64,000 bases of DNA from Psychrobacter immobilis. Lineage in GTDB: Bacteria > Pseudomonadota > Gammaproteobacteria > Pseudomonadales > Moraxellaceae. Position 1 is the first letter of the stretch. Every line of letters starts with the position of its first letter. The notes beneath the pieces were generated by a model. That model was given only the letters and a program-made list of their open reading frames with translations, had not been told where the DNA came from and made no database searches. This document shows, in pieces, positions 9,411-18,020 of this stretch. The stretch is from NCBI RefSeq assembly GCF_904846065.1, contig NZ_CAJGZV010000001.1:310001-374000 (forward strand), written 5' to 3'. Position numbers and translations under genes: made by a program.

Positions 9411-9568
9411 ATCCTCTTATGATGTCAAAGATGTTTTTGCTGATCTTATAAAAAAGGGTCAAATAAACCAAGGGCTGGCTTATTTGACCAAAGGCATCAA
9501 GTAATCAATGATGCCAAAACTTTATTTAATAGCTTTATTTCACTAATTTCATTTTTAGCGCACTTAGA

Positions 9569-9676
9569 TATAGTCGGTTCAATATAATTTAGATTCAAGG
9601 AAGGCAAGCGAAAGTACTATAAGTAGTAGACTAAGCGAGCCTGATACCGTATCTGATTTATATAGGATTGACTATA
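9569..9676. mobile_element. MITE-like element 1 with TATAGTC ends
   Basis: 108-bp element with imperfect terminal inverted repeats: left end TATAGTCGGTTC, right end (reverse strand) TATAGTCAATCC, both continuing with similar AT-rich sequence and GAT. It has no coding capacity. The outer seven bases are the same as the ends of the IS630-family element at 51940-52851, and length and layout match the second element at 12630-12736. The outer TA at each side fits the TA target duplication of IS630-type transposition. Confidence 0.8.
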
Positions 9677-9702
9677 ACTATCAATTGAATGGAAGACATG
9701 CC

Positions 9703-10365
9703 CTAGTCTTTTTCAATCTTAATCACATTTAAATTTGGGTAACCAAGTCGTATTTCATACTCTTGCGAGCCGCGCTTGGCTTCAATCTCGAACACGCCGC
9801 GTCCGTTCTTTTCTTCCAGCTCAATGTCTTTGACCCGATAGCCCATGCCTTGTATTTTATTGATTGCACGTTGTTTAATTGCTGGATAACGCGAGTCTCT
9901 TTTAATGCTATCTTCGATATCGTCATTCTTATAGTGCTTATTATTCTTATGCTTGCCATTATTTTTATATTTGTCTTTCTTGTAATGGTCTTTGTCATAT
10001 CTATCGTCTTGCCAAACATTAGACCAAACTTTTTTATTTGAGCTAATAAGTTTTAGATCAGGATACGTGTATTTTAGCTCGTATGCTTGGTTGTTCTTTT
10101 TGGCATAAGCGGTCATTATGCGATTGCCACGGTAGTTATCGGATTTGATATCCATAACCTGATAGCCTTTACGGCGCAGATCAGCGCGTAGCTTTTGACT
10201 AATACGGTTATAGTCAGTGTTACCATAATCATCATTACCACCATATACTGGATAATTATCATATCCTGGACCGACGACGGTACACCCAACTGTAGTGCCC
10301 AATAATGCAATCGCAAGACCAGTAGATATAATGGTCTTAAATGAGAAAGGCTTTAGAGTTTTCAT
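9703..10365 (-). CDS. lipoprotein with two PepSY-like domains
   Basis: 220 residues. Signal peptide with lipobox TTVGC, then a Tyr/Gly/Asn-rich spacer (GYDNYPVYGGNDDYG). A first domain (about 53-112: LRADLRRKGYQVMDIKS ... YELKYTYPDLKLIS) is followed by a very basic Lys/Asn/His-rich linker (about 120-148) and a second domain (about 155-220: AIKQRAINKIQGMGYRVKDI ... YEIRLGYPNLNVIKIEKD). The second domain is closely similar to that of the 9036-9410 lipoprotein, so duplication of domain and gene is evident. Probably anchored in the envelope; partner unknown. Confidence 0.75.
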   Translation of the reverse strand: MKTLKPFSFKTIISTGLAIALLGTTVGCTVVGPGYDNYPVYGGNDDYGNTDYNRISQKLRADLRRKGYQVMDIKSDNYRGNRIMTAYAKKNNQAYELKYTYPDLKLISSNKKVWSNVWQDDRYDKDHYKKDKYKNNGKHKNNKHYKNDDIEDSIKRDSRYPAIKQRAINKIQGMGYRVKDIELEEKNGRGVFEIEAKRGSQEYEIRLGYPNLNVIKIEKD

Positions 10366-11070
10366 GATCCAATATCCTATAATATTTTTAAATTACCCGT
10401 CGCATCATTGCTGGTGATAGCCGAGCACGTACGCACTCTATAAATTGTTCATATAATCGTATTCATAACTTACTGGCAAATTAATTGTTACCATCGTCAT
10501 TACCATTATGCGCTTTGAAATATTTTCTTACATTATCTATCATAATGGACAAAGCTTGATGATTAGTGTCTTTTGCGTTAATAAGTTGTAATCAGGGTAA
10601 CGAATATGAATCATGTAAGCATATGCTTACACGTAATGACGCTTACGCGACTTAACATCAGGTTAGGAATTAGGCATTATAGTCACACGGCATTAGGGAA
10701 TGTGACTCAAGGATTGAGTTGACCGCATTAAGGATAATGATTCACTTATTAGCATCAGGATGATAATGATAAGTGGAGTAAGGACACATACCCTTTGCTG
10801 CTATCAGTAGTTAATGCTGGTAGTTGTAGTAAAAAGGGCAGGATGCCCAGTATCACAATATGCTGAATATTATGCAAGGATGCATGGGAAACAGTGGTGA
10901 TAGGTAACATGGATGGTTAACAATAAAACCGCATAACAGTTAATTGCTATGCGGTTTTATTGTGTCTAGACTTTGAGAAAAGCCTAATCCCTAAAGTAAT
11001 CGATATTTGATTTAGCTTCTAGAAACTTCGCTAAATATATTTGTCGAAATTTAGATGAAGTGCTAGTAAT
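10366..11070. other. structured intergenic region, possible small RNA
   Basis: About 700 bases with no gene but several inverted repeats: the 16-bp perfect palindrome GTAAGCATATGCTTAC (10615-10630) with a further GCTTAC at 10641; AGTCACA...TGTGACT (10681-10707); CTCAA/TTGAG (10706-10718); GGGCA/TGCCC (10836-10848); and a strong terminator-like stem at 10921-10962. Such a chain ending in a terminator suits a non-coding RNA, but I see no decisive promoter. Confidence 0.4.
10921..10962. terminator. bidirectional terminator-like hairpin
   Basis: CAATAAAACCGCATA (10921-10935) pairs perfectly with TATGCGGTTTTATTG (10948-10962), a 15-bp stem around a 12-base loop. TTTTATTG lies in the 3' arm on either strand. 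No annotated gene ends into it on the plus strand, which is why a small RNA upstream is considered. Confidence 0.75.
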
Positions 11071-11102
11071 AAAAAAACCGTATAGGCAATATACGGTTTT
11101 TT
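11071..11102 (-). terminator. rho-independent terminator of csbD
   Basis: AAAAAACCGTAT and ATACGGTTTTTT form a 12-bp stem with an 8-base loop, 22 bases after the stop codon of the minus-strand csbD gene. Confidence 0.88.
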
Positions 11103-11123
11103 GTTTTTTGAAATTACAATAAC

Positions 11124-11327
11124 TTAGTATTTATGTTCAGTACGCCATGCGTCTACTTCACGTTCAGCATCATCTTTGCTATGACCATAACGTTCTTGAA
11201 CTTTTCCGACCAATTTATCACGGCTACCTTCAACGTGTAATAAATCATCATCAGTAAGATCAGCCCATTTTTGCTTTACTGAGCCTTTTATTTGGTTCCA
11301 TTCACCTTTTAGAGTATGTTCGTTCAT
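11124..11327 (-). CDS. csbD: CsbD-family stress protein
   Basis: 67 residues. The family pattern is clear: LKGEWNQIKGSVKQKWADLTDDDL, then EGSRDKLVGKVQERYGHSKDDAEREVDAW. CsbD-like proteins (YjbJ in E. coli) are small, very hydrophilic, abundant in stationary phase or stress; biochemical role is unknown. A longer frame from 11396 was rejected because AAGGAAC sits just upstream of the ATG at 11327, matching the normal family N terminus. Single gene with its own terminator. Confidence 0.92.
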   Translation of the reverse strand: MNEHTLKGEWNQIKGSVKQKWADLTDDDLLHVEGSRDKLVGKVQERYGHSKDDAEREVDAWRTEHKY

Positions 11328-11830
11328 TTTTATGTTCCTTCTTTTATTATAAAGTTGGTTATTGAGACAATTATTCCATCTGTCTTTAATCGACATTTTA
11401 CTCAGCTGCTATCAGTACTTATGAATCAGCTAACTGGTGATATCTAATATAAGTGCTCACCATCGCCATGTCTGTATATGCAATGTTGAGAGTGTTGCTC
11501 CATTATTGAAATCTGCACAGCTATGTTATGCAGCGTCCATTTGTGTAATGAATGAAGTGTTTTATCAGTGACATACGTAAAGAGAAACAACAAGTCTGGC
11601 AATGATTTATAAAAAATGACGTCATCACACGCTGTAAATATAGGAATAAAAAAAGTAGCTGTCATCATAAATATGGCGGCTATTTTTTATGATTGTTTTA
11701 GGATGGGTTAAAACGAATCATCAAGAATGAGTAAGGTTAAATATTTAGTGATAGACTTCTTGTTTAAATGACTATAGCCTTATAGTTGAAATAACAATTG
11801 TTTTATAGATTAAGTTGGGGCAGATTGATA
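11328..11830. other. intergenic region between csbD and the TetR gene
   Basis: No supported gene; a 74-codon frame on the minus strand has no family signature or good ribosome site. GTAGC ... GCTAT flanked by A7 and T6 at about 11648-11690 can form an imperfect terminator-like hairpin. GACTATA at 11769 resembles one end of the TATAGTC elements, but I found no partner end. Confidence 0.4.
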
Positions 11831-12520
11831 GTGAATGTACTTAACAGCGTAAGTGCTAAAAAACCGGAAACAAAACGCGAGCTGGCAAAGGCGAAAACGC
11901 GTCATACGTTACTCAAAAGTGCCTTGCAGCTGTATAGCGTAGAGGGCGCTCTTGGTATGAGCATGAATAAAATCGCGAAAGGCGCAGGTATTGCTCAGCC
12001 AAGTTTTTATAATCATTTTTATAGTTTAGATGCGTTGCAGCAGGTGTTAAGCAAGCAACTTAAAGACAACTATTTATCGCCGATGCGCATGGCATGGGTA
12101 GATATGCTTAAAGACTATCCAACGCTGTCTAAAGAGGATTTCAATGATCGTTGTCAGGAATGCCTAACATTGATTTTTGATGCCGCCTTTCAAAACATCA
12201 CTTTATTTCAACGTTTGCTCGAAGACAGTCTGCGCTTTGATTCAAACATAGAACGTAACGGGTTGGGAAGTCTAATCATAGAGATAAGAGACGAGTGGAC
12301 CAAAATATTTATAGCAGGGTTGCAGTCAGCCGAGTGCTCTTTTGATAGATTTGAGGTTAATCTCTGTGTTGATGTCGCTGCCGCCCAAGTACATGAATTG
12401 ATATTGGGCTGTCATCAACAGCGTTATTCACGGCAGCAAGCTATTGAGATATTGTGCAAAAACTTTGATGGCGTCTTTAGCTATTTTTTCGCCAAAGACA
12501 AGCGCAGAGTAAATGGCTAG
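11831..12520 (+). CDS. TetR-family transcriptional regulator
   Basis: About 229 residues from GTG 11831, or 240 from TTG 11798; neither start has a strong ribosome site (GGGG lies 10 bases before the GTG), so the start is uncertain. The N-terminal helix-turn-helix is clear: TRHTLLKSALQLYSVEGA, MSMNKIAKGAGIAQPSFYNHF. The C-terminal ligand domain is unlike any I can name. The next gene on the same strand is the molybdopterin oxidoreductase, which is a plausible target, with a miniature transposable element lying between them. Confidence 0.85.
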   Translation: MNVLNSVSAKKPETKRELAKAKTRHTLLKSALQLYSVEGALGMSMNKIAKGAGIAQPSFYNHFYSLDALQQVLSKQLKDNYLSPMRMAWVDMLKDYPTLSKEDFNDRCQECLTLIFDAAFQNITLFQRLLEDSLRFDSNIERNGLGSLIIEIRDEWTKIFIAGLQSAECSFDRFEVNLCVDVAAAQVHELILGCHQQRYSRQQAIEILCKNFDGVFSYFFAKDKRRVNG

Positions 12521-12629
12521 TCATCCAGCTTATCAATGTTGCACTTTGGCTAATTCTCAGTGTTTTTAAGATTGTTAAAATGAGCAAATGTATTAACCTC
12601 ATAAAACGGAATTTATATAGTGAAAGCAA

Positions 12630-12736
12630 TATAGTCGATTCAATTGAAAAGTAGTACAAGGCAACCGAGTGTAGCTGTATATTTAATACGTCAAGCGAGG
12701 TTAAAGCAGTAATACTTTTATAGTGGAATGACTATA
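12630..12736. mobile_element. MITE-like element 2 with TATAGTC ends
   Basis: 107 bp, no coding capacity. Left end TATAGTCGATTCAATTGAAA and right end (reverse strand) TATAGTCATTCCACTATAAA share most of their first 28 positions, both running into AAGTA.TAC. It closely matches element 1 in size and end sequence, and its ends match those of the IS630-family element. It lies 25 bases before the start codon of the oxidoreductase gene, so that gene's leader starts inside or just after the element. Confidence 0.82.
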
Positions 12737-12761
12737 GTAAAAAATAACAGGGAGCGCGACC

Positions 12762-14975
12762 ATGGCTAGTGAAAAGAGTCACAAGGATGAACAAACACAT
12801 TTTAGAACCTGCAATTTATGCGAAGCAATGTGCGGTATTGAAATAAAGCACGATGGAGCAAAGGTATTATCGATTAAAGGCGATAAAGATGATCCATTTT
12901 CTAAAGGGTATATTTGTCCAAAAGCGACTGCTTTGCAAGACTTGCATGAAGACAGTGATCGCCTGAGTCATCCCGTTGAGAGAACCGCTAACGGTTGGAA
13001 AGAGATTGGCTGGGCTGAAGCTCTCGATAAGGTTGCCGCCGGTATTCAGTCGGTACAGAAAAAACATGGTCAAAACGCTTTCGGTATTTATCTAGGCAAT
13101 CCTAATGTCCATAATTTGGGCGGCATGTTAACTATTAAGCATCTATTAACCAGTATCAAGACGCGCAGTCGCTTTTCTGCGACTTCCATCGACCAGTTGC
13201 CGCATCACATTGTTAGCATGCATCTGTTCGGGCATATGCTGCGCATCCCTGTGCCTGACGTCAATCGTACTCAATATATGCTCATCATTGGTGGCAATCC
13301 GCTAGCGTCTAACGGCAGTATTATGACCGCACCAAATATGCGTCAAAAACTAAAAGATATCAAAGCGCGTGATGGTAAAGTGGTAGTCATTGATCCAAGA
13401 CGCACCGAAACGGCAGATATTGCTAGCGAGCATCATTTTATCCGCCCAGCGACCGATGTTTTGCTCTTGCTTGCCATGCTCAATGAAATTTATCTCCAAG
13501 GATATGCGGATAAGCCACATGCTAAAAATAGTAGAGCGGCGGCGCTCGTGCCAGAGATTGCACGCATTGCAGACTTTGCAAAAGACTATAGCGCCGAGTC
13601 CGTTGCTGAGATTACTGGCATTGCGGCAAAAGAGATTAAACGACTGGTCAAAGAGTTTTGTGAAGCCGAAAGCTCGGTCTGTTATGGGCGCATGGGCGTC
13701 TCGGTGCAAGAGTTTGGCTTACTGAGTCAATATCTAATCATGCTGATTAATATTGTCACAGGTCGTTTGGATGAAGTGGGTGGTCTGATGTTCCCCAATC
13801 CTGCGGTCGACGTGGTCAATAACTCAGGCCCAGGTTATTTAGGTAAGCGCCATAGCCGCGTGAGTAACTTGCCTGATTTTAATGGCGATTATCCCGTCGT
13901 GGCAATGGCGGATGAGATGTTGGTAGAAGGGGCGGGGCAGTTAAAAGGCTTTATGACTGTCGCGGGCAACCCTGTACTCAGCACGCCAAATGGTGAAAAG
14001 TTAGATACGGCTTTTGCCAACTTAGACTTTATGGTCGCTATTGACTACTTTGTCACAGAAACCAGCCGTCATGCGCATATCATTTTGCCACCGGTATCGC
14101 CGCTAGAGCGCGATCATTATGACGTCACCTTTAACAATTTTGCCGTCCATAACGTGGCTAAATATTCAGAGGCATTGTTTGCTAAGCAAAGAAGCGCCAA
14201 GCATGACTGGCAAATTTACTTAGAGCTGGCGAAACGCTTGGATAAAAAAGCCGCCCTTGCAACCAAAGTTGAACGCCTAATAATAAAAGTTTTGGGTCCG
14301 AAATTTGTGCTTAATCAAGGTCTAAAACGTGGGCCTTATAAGGGTCTCAATCTAAAGCAATTGAAGGAAAATCCGCATGGAATTGATTTGGGATCGCTCA
14401 AAACTATGCTGCCACAAGCGTTAAAACACAAAGACAAGCAGATTCATCTCAATGTTGATTTTTATCAAGCAGATTTAGAGCGCGTACAGGAGATGATGCA
14501 GGACTATGATGACAAGCAAATTCTATTGATTGGTCGTCGTCATGTACGCAGTAATAATTCGTGGCTACACAACAGCTATCGCTTGGTAAAAGGTAAGCCG
14601 CGCTGTACTTTGATGCTGCATCCTGAAACAGCGAAAGAGTACGGTATTGAGGATGGTCAAAACGTAAAAGTAACGTCGCGTGTGGGTAGTGTGACGATCG
14701 TAGCAGAAGTGACGGATGAGCTGATGCCCAAAGTGGTGAGTATCCCCCATGGTTGGGGTCACGGCCGTAAAGGGGTAAGACAAAAAATCGCTCAAGCGCA
14801 TGCGGGCGTCAGTGTCAATGATTTGACGGACGATACCTTAATCGATCAGCTAAGTGGCAATGCGGCAGTCAATGGTGTACCAGTACAATTGGAAGCAATC
14901 GCGCCAGAAGCGACTGATTTGGAGACGGCTGATTCTGACGTTGATTTCGATATGAAATCAGGGAGCGCTGCATAA
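12762..14975 (+). CDS. molybdopterin-dependent oxidoreductase with N-terminal 4Fe-4S site
   Basis: 737 residues of the DMSO reductase/formate dehydrogenase superfamily. The N-terminal iron-sulfur motif has Cys 17, 20, 24 and 52 (C-x2-C-x3-C-x27-C). Then come the usual phrases: LIIGGNPLASNGS, VVVIDPRRTETADIA, HFIRPATDVLLLLAML, GNPVLSTPNG, SRHAHIILPPVSPLERDH. The C-terminal cofactor-binding domain includes LIGRRHVRSNNSWLHN and IPHGWGHGR. No twin-arginine signal is seen, so it is probably cytoplasmic. There are no subunit genes beside it; substrate unknown. Start ATG 12762 has AGGGAG. Downstream terminator at 15009. Confidence 0.9.
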   Translation: MASEKSHKDEQTHFRTCNLCEAMCGIEIKHDGAKVLSIKGDKDDPFSKGYICPKATALQDLHEDSDRLSHPVERTANGWKEIGWAEALDKVAAGIQSVQKKHGQNAFGIYLGNPNVHNLGGMLTIKHLLTSIKTRSRFSATSIDQLPHHIVSMHLFGHMLRIPVPDVNRTQYMLIIGGNPLASNGSIMTAPNMRQKLKDIKARDGKVVVIDPRRTETADIASEHHFIRPATDVLLLLAMLNEIYLQGYADKPHAKNSRAAALVPEIARIADFAKDYSAESVAEITGIAAKEIKRLVKEFCEAESSVCYGRMGVSVQEFGLLSQYLIMLINIVTGRLDEVGGLMFPNPAVDVVNNSGPGYLGKRHSRVSNLPDFNGDYPVVAMADEMLVEGAGQLKGFMTVAGNPVLSTPNGEKLDTAFANLDFMVAIDYFVTETSRHAHIILPPVSPLERDHYDVTFNNFAVHNVAKYSEALFAKQRSAKHDWQIYLELAKRLDKKAALATKVERLIIKVLGPKFVLNQGLKRGPYKGLNLKQLKENPHGIDLGSLKTMLPQALKHKDKQIHLNVDFYQADLERVQEMMQDYDDKQILLIGRRHVRSNNSWLHNSYRLVKGKPRCTLMLHPETAKEYGIEDGQNVKVTSRVGSVTIVAEVTDELMPKVVSIPHGWGHGRKGVRQKIAQAHAGVSVNDLTDDTLIDQLSGNAAVNGVPVQLEAIAPEATDLETADSDVDFDMKSGSAA

Positions 14976-15008
14976 AATAGTTCTAGAATAAAAGTCTTCC
15001 ATATAAAG

Positions 15009-15045
15009 AAAAAAGGCGCTGACTTATATTGGTAGCGCCTTTTTT
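15009..15045. terminator. bidirectional rho-independent terminator
   Basis: AAAAAAGGCGCT and AGCGCCTTTTTT form a 12-bp stem between the convergent oxidoreductase gene and dadA, with T-runs on both strands. Confidence 0.92.
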
Positions 15046-15058
15046 ACGTTTCTTATTC

Positions 15059-16384
15059 TTACGTTACTAGGCCAACAAAATCAAAATCGACTGGCGGCGT
15101 CTCACCTTGTATCAATAAGCTGATAGCCTGCGCCGAACCGCAAGCATGCGTCCAGCCAAGCGTACCATGACCCGTATTAAGCCATAAATTATCAAAACTA
15201 GCATCCACATTATGACTGCCATGACGGACTTGACCTCTGTGCGCGCGCCCAATTAACGGCACATTAGAAGGTGTCATCGGACGCAGCCCTGTCCAGTATT
15301 GTACAGAATTGGCGATGATACCTTTGGGAAATAACTGCTGCACACGGCGGGTAATGGCTGCACAGCGGGTGCTATTTAAATCCAAATTGTAGCCGTTAAA
15401 TTCTGCTGTTCCAGCGACGCGTAGCTTGTCGCCAAGGCGTGATGTCACCAGCTTAAACTCATCATCAATGAGACTGACAAAGGGTGCCAGATGCGGGGCG
15501 CGAGGGTTGATTTGATAAGTGGCCGAGTAGCCTTTAGCAGGGAAAATAGGTAGATGAATATGCAGCGGTTTCATGAGCGATACGCTATAGCTGCCCAATG
15601 CCAGTACATGGCTGTCTGCACTAAAGGTTTGCGCGTTTTCTCCCTTAGGTTGAATGGTAATACTATGCACATGCGGGCGCGCAGAATAGTCGTCAGTGTT
15701 TAACGCCAGAATCTCGGTATCGTATAAAAACTTAACGCCAGCCTCGATGCAGCGCTCGGCTAAGCGTTGGGTCAATAAATGGGCATTACCCGATTCATCA
15801 CGGCTGGTATAAGTCGCACCTTTTAGCTTATGAGCAATAGGGTAAAGCGCAGGCTCTAAGTTAACGGCATTATTGATATCGATGACATGACGCTCACAGC
15901 CTAACTCTTGCATGCGCTCCGTTGGCGCAATGGCGGCATCAAATTCCGCTTGATTGGTATAAAAATGCATAATACCGCGCGTTTGCTGCTCGTAATCAAT
16001 ATCAATATCAGCACGCAGCTGTTGTAGTGCATCTCGTGAATACAAGCCTAAACGTACCATTTGTACCAGATTGGCATCGGCTCTATCTGCACGGCATTCT
16101 TGCAAAAACTGCATCGCCCACTTAAGCTGCGCCTTATCAGCACGCAAGCGATACAGCAGCGGTGCATCCTCGCGAAACAGCCATTTAAGCGCTTTCATAG
16201 GAGCCGCAGGATTGGCCCAAGGGGTTGCGTGCGAGACAGATATTTGACCACCATTGGCAAATGAGGTCTGCATACCGGCAGCTGGCTCACGCTCAATGAC
16301 GGTCACATCGTAGCCTGCTTGGCGAAGATACCATGCGGTGGTCACGCCCACCACACCCGCTCCGAGTACCGCAATATGGGTCAT
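15059..16384 (-). CDS. dadA: D-amino acid dehydrogenase
   Basis: FAD-dependent oxidation of D-amino acids (notably D-alanine) to 2-oxo acids, feeding electrons to the membrane quinone pool. 441 residues. The N-terminal Rossmann motif VLGAGVVGVTTAWYL binds FAD, followed by TSFANGGQISVSHATPWANP, a block characteristic of DadA. The C terminus has YWTGLRPMTPSNVPLIGRA and NTGHGTLGWTHACGSAQ. No alanine racemase (dadX) is next to it. The next gene upstream on the same strand, ygfZ, ends 75 bases before, so co-transcription is possible. Confidence 0.93.
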   Translation of the reverse strand: MTHIAVLGAGVVGVTTAWYLRQAGYDVTVIEREPAAGMQTSFANGGQISVSHATPWANPAAPMKALKWLFREDAPLLYRLRADKAQLKWAMQFLQECRADRADANLVQMVRLGLYSRDALQQLRADIDIDYEQQTRGIMHFYTNQAEFDAAIAPTERMQELGCERHVIDINNAVNLEPALYPIAHKLKGATYTSRDESGNAHLLTQRLAERCIEAGVKFLYDTEILALNTDDYSARPHVHSITIQPKGENAQTFSADSHVLALGSYSVSLMKPLHIHLPIFPAKGYSATYQINPRAPHLAPFVSLIDDEFKLVTSRLGDKLRVAGTAEFNGYNLDLNSTRCAAITRRVQQLFPKGIIANSVQYWTGLRPMTPSNVPLIGRAHRGQVRHGSHNVDASFDNLWLNTGHGTLGWTHACGSAQAISLLIQGETPPVDFDFVGLVT

Positions 16385-16458
16385 AGATTACTCTGCTGCT
16401 TTTTTAGTAAAAATGTTTTGACGAGTGCTGCTTATTACGCGTCACTCATCATATCGCA

Positions 16459-17232
16459 CTATTTTTGGCGCGCAACATCGGCTTGCAGCGCTTGCGGTAA
16501 GTCTAATATAGTAAGCTCACTATCGGCTAAATGCTCTGGACGGGCAACGACCAATGCTTTAAAACCATTACCATTAATAGTGTCATCGGCAATCGCATTA
16601 ACCACCTGAATTTTTTCTAGCTTGTCACCGGCTGCTGGCACGTCACCTGCGCCGCTGACATAATGTAAAAACGCTTTTGGCGCTGCCTTAAAATAAATAC
16701 GGGCAATCACTTCTTGACCAAGATAGCAGCCTTTATCATAGTCCATACCGCCGCGCTGATGCAGACGCAGCTCTTGTGGCTGAAACAGACCTTGGGTTGC
16801 AGCAACTATCCAATAGTTGCCAATGGCAAGACTCTCTTGCATCCACGCTTGGGTATCGGTTGGCTTATTGTGGTCTTCTTGATGGCTAAAGGTTGGCACG
16901 TCATCAAGCACGCAAGGATAAATGGGCGCGGGCGCACTGGTGTCAAATTTTGAAAAGGCACCGAACTTTTTTAAATGGGCTTGAAAAGCCTCAGCGCAAT
17001 CGGCACTGATAACCACATCATAATGCTTTTCAGCTTGTTTTTTTATCCATAAACCAAAATCAATGCGACCTTTTAAATTGCTAAGCGCCGTTGCTTGATA
17101 ACTGAGTCCGAGCTTGGTGACATCAGAGGTTAGCTGACCCTGCAAGAATTTTTCTGCATCTTCACCTTGAATCGTTAGTTGAACAAATTGTGGCAATGTT
17201 GATGAGAGGGTCGATACGTTTGATTGAGTCAT
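16459..17232 (-). CDS. ygfZ: YgfZ/GcvT-like folate-binding protein
   Basis: 257 residues. YgfZ helps maintain certain iron-sulfur enzymes through tetrahydrofolate. The diagnostic motif DYDKGCYLGQEVIARIYF (K-G-C-Y-x-G-Q-E) is present near residue 165-180. The N terminus has LTIQGEDAEKFLQGQLTSDV, as in the GcvT fold. The longest frame begins at 17250, but AGGAT lies inside it eight bases before the ATG at 17232, which I prefer. It is shorter than E. coli YgfZ because the C-terminal part is compact. Confidence 0.9.
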   Translation of the reverse strand: MTQSNVSTLSSTLPQFVQLTIQGEDAEKFLQGQLTSDVTKLGLSYQATALSNLKGRIDFGLWIKKQAEKHYDVVISADCAEAFQAHLKKFGAFSKFDTSAPAPIYPCVLDDVPTFSHQEDHNKPTDTQAWMQESLAIGNYWIVAATQGLFQPQELRLHQRGGMDYDKGCYLGQEVIARIYFKAAPKAFLHYVSGAGDVPAAGDKLEKIQVVNAIADDTINGNGFKALVVARPEHLADSELTILDLPQALQADVARQK

Positions 17233-17558
17233 TATTATTATCCTATTCATAAGTCGCTATCGTTATCAGTAGCCATAGCCTCAGATATTGTGGTGAATAC
17301 TGAGTTGTTAAAGTAATTGCTAAAGTAAATATTGAGGTTTTTACCATCTAAAGATATATGGCCATCAAACCAAATTTAGTTAAAGCAGAGTACCACAAAA
17401 CACTGTGTGATAAAAAACGTCCGCTGTAAGACATGAGCGAATCTATCAATTAGTCACAGCACCGCATTTACGAGCGAAGCGATTGGTTAAAGCTGGCGAG
17501 TTACGGTACAATGTTAGCTCTAGAATACACCCAATTTATCACGGCTGACGAGGAAATT
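17233..17558. other. divergent intergenic region ygfZ / phnA-like
   Basis: About 325 bases carrying the promoters of two divergent genes. GTACAATG at 17506-17513 could be part of a -10 region for the plus-strand gene. No other element recognised. Confidence 0.35.
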
Positions 17559-17912
17559 ATGAGCTTACCCAATTGCCCAAAATGCGATGCTGAATATACG
17601 TACGAAGATGGTGCGTTACTGGTATGTCCCATGTGTGCTCATGAATGGACTGCGGCTGAAACCGATGCGGCACAAGCTGAAGAGCAAGACGCGGTCATTC
17701 GTGATGCGGTCGGTAATGAGCTGCAAGATGGCGATACCGTCACCGTGATTAAAGACTTAAAAGTCAAAGGTTCATCGATTGTTATTAAAGTCGGTACTAA
17801 AGCAAAAGGTATTCGCCTGCTGCCCGATGCCTCTGATGGTCATGATATTGACTGTAAACTTGATGGTTTTGGCCCAATGAAGCTTAAATCATCTGTTGTT
17901 AAAAAAGCATAA
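17559..17912 (+). CDS. PhnA/YjdM-family zinc-ribbon protein
   Basis: 117 residues. An N-terminal zinc ribbon ([13 protein letters not shown] ... CPMC) and a C-terminal SH3-like domain ([28 protein letters not shown]) match the PhnA (YjdM) family. Despite the name, members are not proven to take part in phosphonate breakdown; their role is unclear. A longer frame from 17511 was rejected: GAGGAAATT directly precedes the ATG at 17559, and the family starts with xLPxCPxC. Stand-alone gene. Confidence 0.9.
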   Translation: MSLPNCPKCDAEYTYEDGALLVCPMCAHEWTAAETDAAQAEEQDAVIRDAVGNELQDGDTVTVIKDLKVKGSSIVIKVGTKAKGIRLLPDASDGHDIDCKLDGFGPMKLKSSVVKKA

Positions 17913-18020
17913 ATTATTAAATGTGCTTTAAAAATCTGCTAAGCATTAACAACAAGCCGCAAAGTTATTTTTAATAAAATAAGACAGAACCAATATTAAA
18001 GAAATAATAAGTAGAGAATA

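Noticed and set aside
11444..11668. 74-codon minus-strand frame upstream of the TetR gene
   Set aside because: No family signature or ribosome site; it overlaps a terminator-like hairpin.
11768..11777. Third MITE copy at GACTATAG
   Set aside because: Only one end is visible and no TATAGTC partner lies within about 110 bases.
13350..13709. 119-codon frame antisense to the molybdopterin oxidoreductase
   Set aside because: Shadow frame; the sense strand carries an unmistakable enzyme.
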